Assembly (NCBI GenBank): GCA_023398955.1
Contig: JAEWRL010000092.1
Location: forward strand, 47,221-111,220
DNA length: 64,000 nucleotides
Direction: 5' to 3'
Source of the DNA: Pseudomonadota bacterium
Lineage (GTDB): Bacteria; Myxococcota_A; Polyangia; Polyangiales; Polyangiaceae
Shown here one piece after another: positions 47,238-57,334 of this stretch (position 1 is the first letter of the stretch; each line of letters opens with the position of its first letter). The notes beneath the pieces were generated by a model that worked only from the letters and a program-made list of their open reading frames with translations, had not been told where the DNA came from and searched no databases. A program made the translations under genes and the position numbers.

Positions 47238-49379
47238 TCAATACATGTGCGAGAATTCGAGGAAGATCTCACTCGGACGCAGGGGGTACTCGAACCCGGA
47301 CGGGCCCGGGTCGGGCCCCGTTGTGGCGAGCAGGTTTCGCGTCCTGAGCGCAAAGCGGGATTCGTGCCCCGGGGCCAGGTAGAGTTCCCCGGTGGTCAGC
47401 GATAGATCGAGCATCAGGTAGCTCGGCAAGCGTCTGTCGTGGCCGCTCTCGACGATGGAGGTGTCCGCGGTGCGGCGAGGTCCGACGAGGATTCCCTGTC
47501 CTCCGAGTCTTAGAGGGAAGACGGTGGGTGAGGGGACGCCCACGAGAAGACCGCTCCTGGCGATCCACGAGGGGTAAACGACATTCTCGGTGCCGACGAG
47601 ATCGGCGACGTAGCCTTCCCGGCCGAGGTCGCGCTCGGACCAGACCCTCTCGAAGGACCCATAGAAGCGCACGGCGTCATAGTGTTCGAAGTCCGCTCGG
47701 CTCTCCCAGGAGAGGGAACGCTGACTGGCCACATTGCGCGCGGCTTGATTGATGCCCCGAGCGGTGAACTCGGCCTTGTCGAGAAGCCAGCTATGAGCCA
47801 CCCCCGAGCTGAAGCCAAGAAAACGGCTGGGCTTGTACGACATCTGGTATTCCACTGTGTGGACGAGCTGAGGCGCCAAGTCCTCGCTGCCCACGACATC
47901 GCCCGGGCGGAAGGGTCTGGCATAGAGCAGGTACGGGGAGGGTGCTTTGAACGCGCTGCCGTAGAGGAGCTTCGCGATCACTTCGTCCGTCAGGCGTGAG
48001 GTGGCACCGACCCGTCCGGTGAGCTGCCCGCCGTATTCGCTGTGGTTGTCGTAGCGGATTCCGCTGGTTAGCTTGAGCCAAGGGTCCCACACCTTGGCGT
48101 TCGCGCTGAGGTAGGCGCCTAGATTCAGCAGCTTCACGTCAGCGCCGGGCGCGGGGCTCTCGTCCAGGTCGAACGGCTCTTCCGTCTCGCGGCTGATACG
48201 ATCCGGGTTGCGCAGGTGTTCACGGTCGAGGATCGTCTGGAGCCCGACTATGCCGTTGAACCACCTGGTGGGGGTCCAGCGGGCTTCAGCGGTCGTGTCG
48301 AAGCCGCGATAGGACTGGTTGCGCTCAATGTAGAAGAGCTCGTTCGCGATCTCGATGCGGTCCTGGGGCAGCACGCCGCCCTGGAAGTATGTTCCCTGGA
48401 GCGCCAGGTCGAGGTCCGTGCTCGCATGCACGATAGCATCCAAGCTGATGCGGAGCTGTTGCAACGCGACGACCGTTCCCTTCTCATTCCCCGCTGCGTC
48501 GGTTCCGGCCGTGAGCTGCGCCCAGTGCGCGAAGTCGCCCCCCCGCTCGATGCCCGAGCCGTAGGCGTGAAGGACGAGCTCCCCGACCTCCGAATCCCTG
48601 TAACCGATCCTTCCTTGCAGTACGCCCGATCGGCGCTCCAGGCTTCGCGCGACGCGCCGCCCATCGTCGCTTGGGAGGGTCGGTGCTGGGGACTCATCGG
48701 GCAGAACGAGCCCGCTTCGGTCCGCCTGCTCGCCGGCGAATCCCAGCATGTAGTCAAAAGGACCGAGCACGCCGCCGGTGACGGCGTCGACTCGACCAGA
48801 GGGATTGGTCGCCGTGAGTCCCAGGCTCGTGCGAAACCGGAGAGGTCGCAGATCCTGCGGCTTCATCGTGATGATGTTCACCACTCCGAGGAAGGCGTCC
48901 GCTCCGTAGAGCGCTGAAGCTGGCCCACGGATGATCTCGATCTGTTGGATCGAGCCGAGCGGAACCAGTTCGACCCCTAGCCAGTTCCCGGAGGTGGTGC
49001 GATAGGCCGTGGCGTGTCCGTCTATCATTACCTTGATGACGCCGCTCTCCGCCCCGAGGCCACCCGTCATGCCGCGGACGGCCGCGTTGGGTACGATGTG
49101 GTCATCGATGAGGTAGAATCCCATGGTGTGGCTCAGTACTTCGGCCACGCTCTGATAGCCCCAGGTTGCGATCTCTTCCTTCGTGACGACCGTGATGATG
49201 GCCGGGGCCTCGTCGATGCTCTCCGCCGTCTTCGTGGCTGTCGAAACCTCCACGTTGAGCAGCTTCACCAGATCCAGGTCGTCGACCGCGTGGTGGTTCT
49301 CCTCCGCAACAACCGGCTGAACGACGAGGAGCGTTGCGAACGTTCCCAGGAGAGAGGATCTCTTCGTTTTCAACTTCAT
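47238..49379 (-). CDS. TonB-dependent outer-membrane receptor
   Basis: A protein of 713 residues. Signal peptide to about residue 25 (QPVVAEE). The plug domain has EVSTATKTAESIDEAPAIITVV, EVLSHTMGFYLIDD and IEIIRGPASALYGADAFLGVVNIIT. A long beta-barrel follows, ending ...IFLEFSHMY with an aromatic last residue. The ligand is not predictable. The start is divergent from the binding-protein/hybrid-kinase operon 235 bases away, so the two probably share a regulatory region. Confidence 0.9.
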   Translation of the reverse strand: MKLKTKRSSLLGTFATLLVVQPVVAEENHHAVDDLDLVKLLNVEVSTATKTAESIDEAPAIITVVTKEEIATWGYQSVAEVLSHTMGFYLIDDHIVPNAAVRGMTGGLGAESGVIKVMIDGHATAYRTTSGNWLGVELVPLGSIQQIEIIRGPASALYGADAFLGVVNIITMKPQDLRPLRFRTSLGLTATNPSGRVDAVTGGVLGPFDYMLGFAGEQADRSGLVLPDESPAPTLPSDDGRRVARSLERRSGVLQGRIGYRDSEVGELVLHAYGSGIERGGDFAHWAQLTAGTDAAGNEKGTVVALQQLRISLDAIVHASTDLDLALQGTYFQGGVLPQDRIEIANELFYIERNQSYRGFDTTAEARWTPTRWFNGIVGLQTILDREHLRNPDRISRETEEPFDLDESPAPGADVKLLNLGAYLSANAKVWDPWLKLTSGIRYDNHSEYGGQLTGRVGATSRLTDEVIAKLLYGSAFKAPSPYLLYARPFRPGDVVGSEDLAPQLVHTVEYQMSYKPSRFLGFSSGVAHSWLLDKAEFTARGINQAARNVASQRSLSWESRADFEHYDAVRFYGSFERVWSERDLGREGYVADLVGTENVVYPSWIARSGLLVGVPSPTVFPLRLGGQGILVGPRRTADTSIVESGHDRRLPSYLMLDLSLTTGELYLAPGHESRFALRTRNLLATTGPDPGPSGFEYPLRPSEIFLEFSHMY

Positions 49380-49614
49380 CGCCTTTTACCGGTTCGGGCA
49401 TGAGGTCCCTTGGACCTCGCGTGGCGAACGGCGCCCCAATCCGAGGGGCCTCGTTTCACAACGGCTGTCGTCGAAAGAAGTTGAGCCCGGCCCGTGGTGT
49501 GTCGCGACCCTTGGGCAGTACCTCGCGCCAGCGAGCTGATTCGGTGCCGTCCCCGCCTTAAAAACTTCACACGAGCGGCCGTCTTCAAGCAGGGTCCACT
49601 CGTCTCCCTCCAGC

Positions 49615-50319
49615 ATGTCGCCCTCGTCCACCCAGCGTCAGCTCGCGCAGGCAGCCCTCTTGGGCGGCGCCCTGCTCCTTCGCAGCGGAATAGCCAGAGC
49701 CACGTCCCCTCGTCTCCTCGTATTCCTCCACTTGCCCATGAAGCAGCGTGCTCTGCAGACCATGCTGAATGCGGCCTTGCCGGGCATCGAGGTCACTACC
49801 GTCGGGCGCATTGCCGATCTCGATCGCGGGCTCACCAGCGGTCAAGACGCGGTGCTGAGTCTGCCAGTCGTGCTGCAAGCCAAGGGGCTCAAGCCTCGAC
49901 TGCAAGGGCGCCGTGGCGGCGCTTCGGACGAGTCCTACGCACTTGTCGGCGTGAGCGAAGCGCCTCAGCCGTCCAAGGTCGGTGTCGTGGGTGCTCTTGA
50001 TCTACTTGGTCGCGCGGGAATGCGAGATTTCATTCGGAGCACGCTTGGCGCTGACCCCAAGGTGGAGCGCGTCACGAAGGTGGAAGACCTTCTCCCGCTG
50101 CTCCAGATGAAGCGTGCCGAGGCAATTCTTCTTCCTTCACGCCTCGTCTTGGCTATTCGCCAGATGAGTCGTCTGAACCTGGCCGAGCAGCAGCTGAGCA
50201 AGCGGGTTGGCCTGCCCGCAGTGAGCAGTACGGGCCCCGGAGCGCCCGCTGTCCTCGCCGCTCTCAGCCGGATGGATACCAACGTTCTACGTACGCTCGG
50301 AGTCGACGAATGGGTGTAA
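49615..50319 (+). CDS. Exported protein, possibly type 2 periplasmic-binding-like
   Basis: A protein of 234 residues with a signal peptide ending ...GIARA (residue about 29). The mature part alternates strands and helices (RLLVFLHLPMKQRALQTML, YALVGVSEAP, VGVVGALDLLGRAGMRDFI) and resembles small solute-binding folds. I do not recognise a specific family. It is the first gene of the operon; its stop overlaps the next start by 10 bases, so it is translationally coupled to the substrate-binding protein that follows. Confidence 0.65.
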   Translation: MSPSSTQRQLAQAALLGGALLLRSGIARATSPRLLVFLHLPMKQRALQTMLNAALPGIEVTTVGRIADLDRGLTSGQDAVLSLPVVLQAKGLKPRLQGRRGGASDESYALVGVSEAPQPSKVGVVGALDLLGRAGMRDFIRSTLGADPKVERVTKVEDLLPLLQMKRAEAILLPSRLVLAIRQMSRLNLAEQQLSKRVGLPAVSSTGPGAPAVLAALSRMDTNVLRTLGVDEWV

Positions 50320-51335
50320 CGCGCCGTCAGTTTCTGACCACCATCTCGGCATGCGTCGCGGCGGCTGCCTGCGCGCGGCATGCCGCGGCGCCTCGCACGG
50401 CCGGGAGCTTCCAGGTCCTCCACAGGGTGCCGGGGGGGGCCGCTGCCGCGACGATCCTGGTGCTCATGCCGGACACGCCACAGACGAAGGCAGTGTGGAC
50501 GGGCCTCAGCGACGAGACCGCGGGAGAGTTCAATCTTGTTGCGGTACGCGTGCAAGACAGGCACAGCGCTGCGACCATTGCCGAGGCGATCCGTCAAACG
50601 GCGCCGTCCGCCTTGGTGCTCATGAACAACCCGACGGTGTCCTCCTATCGCCGGTACCTGGAGCGCTCCGACGCCCTCCGTGGCCTCCCCACCGTCGTGG
50701 TCATGACGTCCTTCATCGAGCCCTCCCGCCTACAGAGCATGGGAGCCGTTGGAATCAGCTACGAGGTGCCACTCATAACTGTGGTCACGAACCTGAGGCG
50801 TATCGTCGCCAGCCCCGTGGAACGGGTGGGTGTCGTTTGCCGCCCTGCGCTACAGCCATTCCTGGCAGGGCAACGAGAGCTTGCTCGACGCGAGCAGATC
50901 CAGGTGGTGCCGGTCGTGACGAGCGCCGATCCGAACCCCTCGGAGCTGAAACACGCGCTCCGGTTCCTGAAGCCCCGGGCCGATGCTTTGTGGATTCTGA
51001 ACGACGATAGGCTGCTCTCGCCCCAACTCATCGCTGATGGCTGGCTGCCGGGCTTGAACGAGAGACCGTGGCGTCCCACGATCGTCGGAGCGGCGTCTCT
51101 CGTCTCTGCGGGTCAGTCCCTGGGGACCTTCGCTGTGCTTCCCGACCACACGGCGCTCGGGATTCAGACGGCCAACGTGATCTTCGACATCGCCGACAAG
51201 GGGTTCCTCCTCGCGGCGGGGGGCGCGACCGAGCTGCCGGTGTCGACGACGACTACCATCGATCTCGCTCAGGTTCGCGAACGCTTCGTCCTGCGTGAGG
51301 GAGCGATGGCGCAAGTGGATCGCGTGGTGGAGTGA
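50310..51335 (+). CDS. ABC-type substrate-binding protein (PF04392-like)
   Basis: A protein of 341 residues starting with a Tat-like signal (TRRQFLTT) and a candidate lipobox AAAC21. The rest fits the ABC_sub_bind family (PF04392, TrpX-like): [79 protein letters not shown]. The family binds small organic ligands. It lies between another exported protein and the hybrid kinase (4-base gap), with no permease or ATPase gene nearby, which points to sensing rather than transport. Confidence 0.82.
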   Translation: MGVTRRQFLTTISACVAAAACARHAAAPRTAGSFQVLHRVPGGAAAATILVLMPDTPQTKAVWTGLSDETAGEFNLVAVRVQDRHSAATIAEAIRQTAPSALVLMNNPTVSSYRRYLERSDALRGLPTVVVMTSFIEPSRLQSMGAVGISYEVPLITVVTNLRRIVASPVERVGVVCRPALQPFLAGQRELARREQIQVVPVVTSADPNPSELKHALRFLKPRADALWILNDDRLLSPQLIADGWLPGLNERPWRPTIVGAASLVSAGQSLGTFAVLPDHTALGIQTANVIFDIADKGFLLAAGGATELPVSTTTTIDLAQVRERFVLREGAMAQVDRVVE

Positions 51336-51339
51336 ACGG

Positions 51340-54153
51340 ATGGCGAACACGACCAGGAACTCGCTGAATACCAAGCTGCTGCGCATCGTTCTTGGCGTGC
51401 TGGCGCTCGTCGCCATCGTGACCTTGGGCTCCGTGGGATGGGTGAACTCCCAGACCGAGAAGCAGCGCCTCGCGAACGTCGAGGCCCAGGTACGTAAGAG
51501 TATCTCCAGCAAGGCCGACATGATGGTCGATAGCCACGCGTTGGCGCTACGTGGGCTGGTGGTCGAAAATGCATTCACGGATGTGCAGGAGCTCGTAGAG
51601 CGAGCGGTTAGCGCTGACGACGAGGTGATCTACGGCGTCTTCGTGTCGGTAGATGACACGCCGTGGGCATACGCATCCCCCGAGACCGCCAGGCTCAAAG
51701 ACCCGAGCCTGAAGGCGGTCCTAGAACGAGCACGGGAGCTGAGGCTTCCAACAGGCAGCGGCAAGGTCGCCGGTCCGAACCAGCGCGAGCTGACACGGTT
51801 CGGGCAGAAGGTGCTCGAGGTCTCCCGTCCTGTCATTGATGACGGTGAGATTCTGGGGGTCATCCGTTACGGCTTCAGCATCGAGCCTCTGCTCTCCGCT
51901 CTGGGGCTTGCTCGCGCCGAGTCCTGGCAGATGCTGAAGACAACGCTTCTATCGATAACGGCGGCAGTGCTGGTTAGTGTTATCGTCGGCTTTCTGCTCG
52001 TCTCGCGGGCGTCGTCGCGGATTGTGCGGCCGCTGCGAACGCTGACGGAGGCCGCTCACGACATTGCCCAAGGAGAACGAGGCGTCAGGGTTCGTGTCGA
52101 AACGGACGACGAGCTGCAAGTGTTGGCGCACGCCTTCAATCAGATGCAGCAAGCGAACGAGGAGGCCTTCCAGAAGCTCAGTGAAGCCATGGAAGCGGCC
52201 CTGCAGGCATCGCGGATGAAGAGCGAGTTTCTCGCGAACATGAGCCATGAGATCCGCACTCCCATGAATGGCGTGATCGGTATGATCCGCCTGATCCTGA
52301 AGATGCCTCTGGATGGCAAGCTGAGACGCTATGCCGAGACGGTGGACGCTTCTGCTGGTGCGTTGATGACCATCATCAACGATGTCCTCGATTTCTCCAA
52401 GATGGAAGCAGGCAAGTACACGCTCCAATCGGTCCCCTTCGATCCTGCCGTAGTCGTCCAGGAGGTGGCGGAGCTACAGTCAGGCCGGGCACACGACAAG
52501 GGTTTGGAACTCGTCTATCGGCGGGCGCCCGGAGTGCCTCAGGCGGTGACGGGCGACCCTGACCGCTATCGGCAGATCATCAACAATTTGGTCAGCAACG
52601 CGGTGAAGTTCTCGGACGAGGGCGAGGTCTTCATCGACGTGAGCTTGGACTCTGAAGACGAGGACTCCTTCGTCCTCCGTACCGTGGTCCAAGACACGGG
52701 GATCGGTATCAAGGCTGAGGACCAGGCGCTCCTCTTCGACGCTTTCTCGCAAGTCGATGGGTCCATGGTGCGTCGCTACGGCGGCACGGGACTTGGATTG
52801 GCCATTTCTAAGAAGCTCGCCGAGATGATGGGCGGAGAGGTTGGGCTCTCGAGCACGCGAGGTGTTGGGAGCACCTTTTGGTTCACTATTCGCGTGAAGC
52901 GGTCGGGAGCTCCGACCCGGCCTGCGCTAGCCGCCTTTCCCGAGGGCCACCGAGTGCTCGTCGTCGAGGGGAGTCGCCGCTGGTGTCGGGTGATCGAGGA
53001 GCACGTGTTGGCTTGGGGCTTGAGTTGTGACGTTGTACACGAAGGCGAGCCCGCGCTCGCGAGGGTCGGCCAGGCGGCGGTCGAAGGGCGTCCTTATGAC
53101 CTTGCGGTCGTCGGTGCGCAGCTCCGGGACATGACCATTGAAGCTTTCGTAAGAGAGCTCAGGAAGCTTCCCGGCGCCCATGATATGCCGCTCATCCTTC
53201 TGACGCAGCTCGGCGCTACCGCGACGCTCAGCGAGGTCGAGAGCGAGGTCTCTGCACAGCTGGCGAAGCCGCTGCGGCTCTCCGAGCTGTACGAGTGCAT
53301 TCAGGGAACCTTCTCCGCCACGCCCTCCCGGAAGCGGGACAGCGGCCACCGTTTGAAAGCTCAGGCCAAAGCTAGCAAGCAGCAACGCATTCTCATCGTC
53401 GACGACAACGAGATCAACCAGTATGTCGCGACCGAACAGGTCGAGCAAGCAGGGTTTCTGGTCGACGTAGCAGCCAACGGAGAGCAGGCCGTCAAGCTGG
53501 TGAAGGCGGGGGATTACGCTGCGGTGCTGATGGACTGCCAGATGCCCGTGATGGACGGCTACACGGCAACGCGCGCCATTCGCGCCTGGGAAGCCGGTAC
53601 CCGCCACGTACCCATCATCGCGCTGACTGCCCATGCGATGGCCGGAGAGCGAGACAAGGTCCTGGCGGCAGGGATGGACGATTATCTCTCGAAGCCACTC
53701 AAGCCGCATTCTCTCGAGCGGATGCTCCAGCGCTACGTCGGCGACGCGGACGTGCCTTCCGGGATCCTGCCACGCGGCACCTCCGAAGATGCGCCCCAAC
53801 TCCTCGAACTTGCAACCAATATCCCGCGTTCGGCTCGCCTCAGCGAGCTCTTTCTGCGGCACGTGCCGCAGACCCTCGATGAGCTGGAGGCGGCTGCCAT
53901 GGGTGGTGATGCCAAGCTCCTGCGGGAGAAGGCCCACAAGCTCAAGGGAAGCTGCCTCGCGCTCGGCGCCGAGGTCATGGCCAAGGTGGCCGAGACGGTT
54001 CAGTTCGAGGCAGAGCGGGGCGAGCTCGGGCCAGCCGCTGAGCGGGCTGCTGCTCTGCGTTCAGGCTATTCGCGCGTCGCCATCCTGCTGCGTCGCGAAC
54101 TAGGAATGCCAAGCGGCTCGCCACCCGCGCCGGTGGCGAAAGGGGCCCGTTAA
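51340..54153 (+). CDS. Hybrid sensor histidine kinase with pseudo-receiver, receiver and HPt domains
   Basis: A protein of 937 residues. TM1 (13-35), a periplasmic sensor of about 160 residues, TM2 (198-222), HAMP (about 224-277), HisKA with His303 (MSHEIRTP), HATPase with N420, DTGIGI (452-457) and GGTGLGL (481-487). A first receiver-like domain (537-660) has lost its acceptor: the VVEG start lacks the acid pair and Gly592 sits at the Asp site, while Lys643 remains. A second receiver is intact (VDDNE, Asp732, TAH, Lys786 in SKPLKPH), followed by an HPt domain with His866 (AHKLKG). Phosphate probably flows H303-D732-H866 and onward to an unlinked regulator. The ATG 51340 starts 4 bases after the preceding stop. 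Confidence 0.92.
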   Translation: MANTTRNSLNTKLLRIVLGVLALVAIVTLGSVGWVNSQTEKQRLANVEAQVRKSISSKADMMVDSHALALRGLVVENAFTDVQELVERAVSADDEVIYGVFVSVDDTPWAYASPETARLKDPSLKAVLERARELRLPTGSGKVAGPNQRELTRFGQKVLEVSRPVIDDGEILGVIRYGFSIEPLLSALGLARAESWQMLKTTLLSITAAVLVSVIVGFLLVSRASSRIVRPLRTLTEAAHDIAQGERGVRVRVETDDELQVLAHAFNQMQQANEEAFQKLSEAMEAALQASRMKSEFLANMSHEIRTPMNGVIGMIRLILKMPLDGKLRRYAETVDASAGALMTIINDVLDFSKMEAGKYTLQSVPFDPAVVVQEVAELQSGRAHDKGLELVYRRAPGVPQAVTGDPDRYRQIINNLVSNAVKFSDEGEVFIDVSLDSEDEDSFVLRTVVQDTGIGIKAEDQALLFDAFSQVDGSMVRRYGGTGLGLAISKKLAEMMGGEVGLSSTRGVGSTFWFTIRVKRSGAPTRPALAAFPEGHRVLVVEGSRRWCRVIEEHVLAWGLSCDVVHEGEPALARVGQAAVEGRPYDLAVVGAQLRDMTIEAFVRELRKLPGAHDMPLILLTQLGATATLSEVESEVSAQLAKPLRLSELYECIQGTFSATPSRKRDSGHRLKAQAKASKQQRILIVDDNEINQYVATEQVEQAGFLVDVAANGEQAVKLVKAGDYAAVLMDCQMPVMDGYTATRAIRAWEAGTRHVPIIALTAHAMAGERDKVLAAGMDDYLSKPLKPHSLERMLQRYVGDADVPSGILPRGTSEDAPQLLELATNIPRSARLSELFLRHVPQTLDELEAAAMGGDAKLLREKAHKLKGSCLALGAEVMAKVAETVQFEAERGELGPAAERAAALRSGYSRVAILLRRELGMPSGSPPAPVAKGAR

Positions 54154-54209
54154 CTCCTGCGCGTCAATGGCCGTCTTGTGGTCTGGGCCACACATATCCG
54201 GAGTTCGCG

Positions 54210-55544
54210 ATGAACCGTCTGGCAGTCGGAGAAGGAAGGGTTGGGCACTTGTTGTCTTCCGGCGCGCTCACGGCGCTGCTCGCGCTGGCCTGCGGAGTCG
54301 CCAAGCCCGCGGACGATGACGACGTGGTGCCGATTGGTGCGGTCTTGCCCTTCACCGGCGACGAGGCGACGATCGGGCAGAACCTGGAGCAAGCGTTGCT
54401 CTTGGCGATAGAAGATGTCAATCGCGCGGGGGGCATTGGGGGCACCCCGCTGAGATTGGTGAGCCGAGACAGCAACTCCGGTTCCAGCCGCGGTCTCCAT
54501 GGCCTGCTGCAGGTGCTCTACGAGGACGACGCGCGCTACCTCATAGGCCCTGAGGAGAATGAGCTGGCGAACGAGATCGTGCCGGACATAAAGGGCTTGG
54601 ACGTCTTCAATGTGTTGCCCGGCTTTGCTTCTCCCTCCATCGAGCGGGTGACGCGAAGCGGCGCGTGGCTCAGGCTTCCGCCGTCACCTCTCGCCTTCGG
54701 CTGTGGGCTCTCCGAGCTCTCACGGCAGCACGTCGTGGAGGTAGCGAACGCAGTCGTCGCACAGGATGACTTCAACCAGAGTGTCGCGTCAGAGTTCATC
54801 ACGGAGTTCTTCGATATCGGTGGCGGCATGCTGCCGTCGATGACCCTGCCTGCCAACAACGAGCCCAACGCGACTCGGGTCGCCTCGGTGGTCCGCGCGG
54901 GCGCCGACCGCACCCTCTTGATCGTCAATCCAAGCAGCGCATCGACCATCGTGACGGATTGGGCCGTCGGTGGTGGCGGCGGTAGCTGGCTGCTCGGGCC
55001 AACGCTGCATACCCCTGGCTTCCTTCAGAACGTGCCCCTCGGCTCCCTGGATGGCACCATCGGTCTGTCCCCCACACTTAGCCTTGCGAGCGAGTGCGAG
55101 GCGCAGCCAGATGGCTACAGGGGGCGCCTCCGCTGCGAACACGCCAATGCGGACGAGTTCAGCGCGTACTACGCGCGCCGCTGGGGTGGAGACAAGCCCT
55201 TCCCCGCGGCCCATTTCTACTATGACGCGGTCGTGCTCCTCGCGATGGGCCTCCACTATGCAGCCGGACAAGGGACGCCTGAGCCGAGCGCCGCACAGCT
55301 GCACCGTGCGATTCTCGAGATGGCTTCTGAGGCCACTGCGCATGGTACCTGGAAGGATCTCTCTTCCATGTTCGGGGATCTTCACGATGGAATTGCTGTG
55401 ACTTACGCAGGTGCCGCAGCCGAGTATCGCTTTGATCAGTTCGGCGCTGCCAAGCACCTCATCTTCGATACCTGGCGGGTGGAGAGCCAAGAGTACGTGG
55501 ACGAAGGGAACGTGCAGGCACGGTGCCTGCGGCAACCAAAGTAG
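54210..55544 (+). CDS. Type 1 periplasmic-binding lipoprotein (LivJ-like)
   Basis: A protein of 444 residues with a signal peptide ending ALAC (Cys28). The Peripla_BP_6 pattern is clear: PIGAVLPFTGDEATIGQNLEQALLLAIEDVN, GGTPLRLVSRDSNS, LIGPEENELANEIVPDI, AHFYYDAVVLLAMGL. These proteins bind amino acids, amides or aromatic acids. Placed 56 bases after the hybrid kinase, without transporter subunits. Confidence 0.85.
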   Translation: MNRLAVGEGRVGHLLSSGALTALLALACGVAKPADDDDVVPIGAVLPFTGDEATIGQNLEQALLLAIEDVNRAGGIGGTPLRLVSRDSNSGSSRGLHGLLQVLYEDDARYLIGPEENELANEIVPDIKGLDVFNVLPGFASPSIERVTRSGAWLRLPPSPLAFGCGLSELSRQHVVEVANAVVAQDDFNQSVASEFITEFFDIGGGMLPSMTLPANNEPNATRVASVVRAGADRTLLIVNPSSASTIVTDWAVGGGGGSWLLGPTLHTPGFLQNVPLGSLDGTIGLSPTLSLASECEAQPDGYRGRLRCEHANADEFSAYYARRWGGDKPFPAAHFYYDAVVLLAMGLHYAAGQGTPEPSAAQLHRAILEMASEATAHGTWKDLSSMFGDLHDGIAVTYAGAAAEYRFDQFGAAKHLIFDTWRVESQEYVDEGNVQARCLRQPK

Positions 55545-55600
55545 GCAACGGAGAGGGCATGCTCGACGGGACGCCTGCCCAAAGGGTAACGGTGCGACAA

Positions 55601-56725
55601 ATGAAAGCAAAATGGTTTGGGGCTACCTTTGCGATGACCTTCGCTGCGGGTACGCTCGGGTGCGGGGATGACGGAACCACGGCCTCGAAGAAAGAGATCG
55701 AGAGGATTGAGGTCAACGAGAGTCCGTTCAAACCGGCCGAGCTCGAGGCCACTCTCGACGGGCTCATTGACGCCTTGCGAGACACCAAAGCCAGTTCATT
55801 TGACGTCACAGTAATTACAAAGCCTTTCGGCGGTTATTGGGAACCCGTCAAGGTGGGCGCCAATCGTGCCATGGCCGAACTCGACTTGACGGGGCAGGTC
55901 GAGGCGCCCGTCGACCATGCCGATCCAGACGTCACCACGGAGCGCCAGATAGAGATCATCAACGAACGCATCGACGAGGGGTACGGTGGGATCGGGCTTG
56001 CGCCGATGCGCGACTCGGCGTCGCCCGCTATCGACGCCGCGGTCGAGGCGGGGATCCCCGTGGTGACGCTGGATAGTGACGCGGTGACCTCGGACCGTCA
56101 CCTGTACATCGGCACCAACAACGCAGAGGCGGGCAAGACGGCAGGCGCGACGCTCGTTGGGCTACTCTCGGAGGAGGCGGGCACCGTCTTCGTCTTGGGT
56201 TACGACGCCCAAGACTGGCCAGACGGTTACGCGCGCTCGACGGGAGCAAAACAGGTCCTGGAAGACGCTGGCTATGCGGTCGTGGTACACCGGATCGGCT
56301 GGACTGATGAGGAGACGGAGCACGACTTCGATGTGCTCCCAGACGCAATTGCCAACGCGGATCCGCCTACAGTCGGCATCGTGGGCGTGTTCTCCAACGC
56401 CTACCGAGGCGCCGAAATCGCCGAGCAGCTCGGCTACGAGCCGGGCGCGCTCAAGATAGCAGGCTTCGATTTCGAGCCTGACACGCTCCGCTACATGGCA
56501 AGCGGCTACATCCAAGCCACCCACGTCCAGCGGCAGTACTATATGGGCTACCTGGTTCCCTACGCCATCTACGCCATCAAGACTCTCGGCCTGGATGCCA
56601 CGGTGGACGAGCTCGCCCCTCACATGCTCGACGAGCATCGATTCGACTCAGGCGTCGACGTCGTGGACGCGGATCAGGTCGAGGAATACAACGACTTTCT
56701 GGACTCGCTGGGCATCGGCGGCTGA
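55601..56725 (+). CDS. Sugar-binding type 1 periplasmic lipoprotein (RbsB-like)
   Basis: A protein of 374 residues, lipobox TLGC (Cys21). The Peripla_BP_4 family pattern includes VITKPFGGYWEPVKVGANRA, RQIEIINERIDEGYGGIGLAP, AVEAGIPVVTLDSDA, YIGTNNAEAGKTAGA, IVGVFSNAYRGAEIAEQLG and RYMASGYIQATHVQRQYYMG. Relatives bind ribose, xylose or similar sugars for transport or for sensor kinases. Last gene of the operon, 56 bases after the previous one. An earlier ATG at 55559 is less likely because the signal peptide begins at 55601. Confidence 0.87.
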   Translation: MKAKWFGATFAMTFAAGTLGCGDDGTTASKKEIERIEVNESPFKPAELEATLDGLIDALRDTKASSFDVTVITKPFGGYWEPVKVGANRAMAELDLTGQVEAPVDHADPDVTTERQIEIINERIDEGYGGIGLAPMRDSASPAIDAAVEAGIPVVTLDSDAVTSDRHLYIGTNNAEAGKTAGATLVGLLSEEAGTVFVLGYDAQDWPDGYARSTGAKQVLEDAGYAVVVHRIGWTDEETEHDFDVLPDAIANADPPTVGIVGVFSNAYRGAEIAEQLGYEPGALKIAGFDFEPDTLRYMASGYIQATHVQRQYYMGYLVPYAIYAIKTLGLDATVDELAPHMLDEHRFDSGVDVVDADQVEEYNDFLDSLGIGG

Positions 56726-57334
56726 TCGGATGTCGAAGGGGCGGCAGGTCGCCGCCCCGCCGCGAGCCCGCGCTCCGTGTTACTCGTAGCGCGTACTGAA
56801 GCGGAGCGACGCCGTCCCCCGCGGAGGGTCTGGCGTACCATAGTGAGCAACGCCTCCGCGCCAGCTCAAGCCAAGCCAGTCACGGGGCCCCGCCTCGCTG
56901 GCGGCTCCGCCCTGCTCCCAACGAGACGGCTCTGGGGCCACGCTGGGTGGCGGCAGGCTGTCCCGGTAATTGGTTCCCCCGCGATGAACGCGGTGGTTCG
57001 ATGCTTCTCCTCGACCCCAACAAGCCGTGGACCTCATGGTTCGGGGATAGTGCACCCGATTGGGTGAGGTCGCCAACTCCTTTCGTAGCCTCGGTCTCGC
57101 TTGAGGTCACATCATAGCCGCCCGCGCGACGGTGCGTAGCCAGCTGCGCGCATGTTCTAGTAGTGATATCACAACGATATTCGAGCCCTGAGCGCCCTCG
57201 CGCACCGCGTCATCGACTTGACGCGAACGGTGGTTTGCGGTGCTGATAGCGGCAGAGCTATCGGCCCGGTTTCGCCTGTCGCTGTCGCTTCGCGGACTCC
57301 GGCAGATCTCACCGAACGGGTGCAAGGCGCCCCG
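56726..57334. other. Intergenic region with a coding remnant
   Basis: About 610 bases between the convergent sugar-binding gene and the Cys-rich CBM3 gene. It contains the remnant at 56780-56980 and a perfect 10-base palindrome GTGATATCAC at 57163-57172. Otherwise nothing assigned. Confidence 0.4.
56780..56980 (-). pseudogene. Possible C-terminal remnant of an outer-membrane protein
   Basis: The minus-strand frame ends DWLGLSWRGGVAHYG...ASLRFSTRYE, alternating residues as in the last strands of an outer-membrane barrel, but it cannot be extended upstream as a sensible protein beyond about 57000. Low-confidence remnant. Confidence 0.3.
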
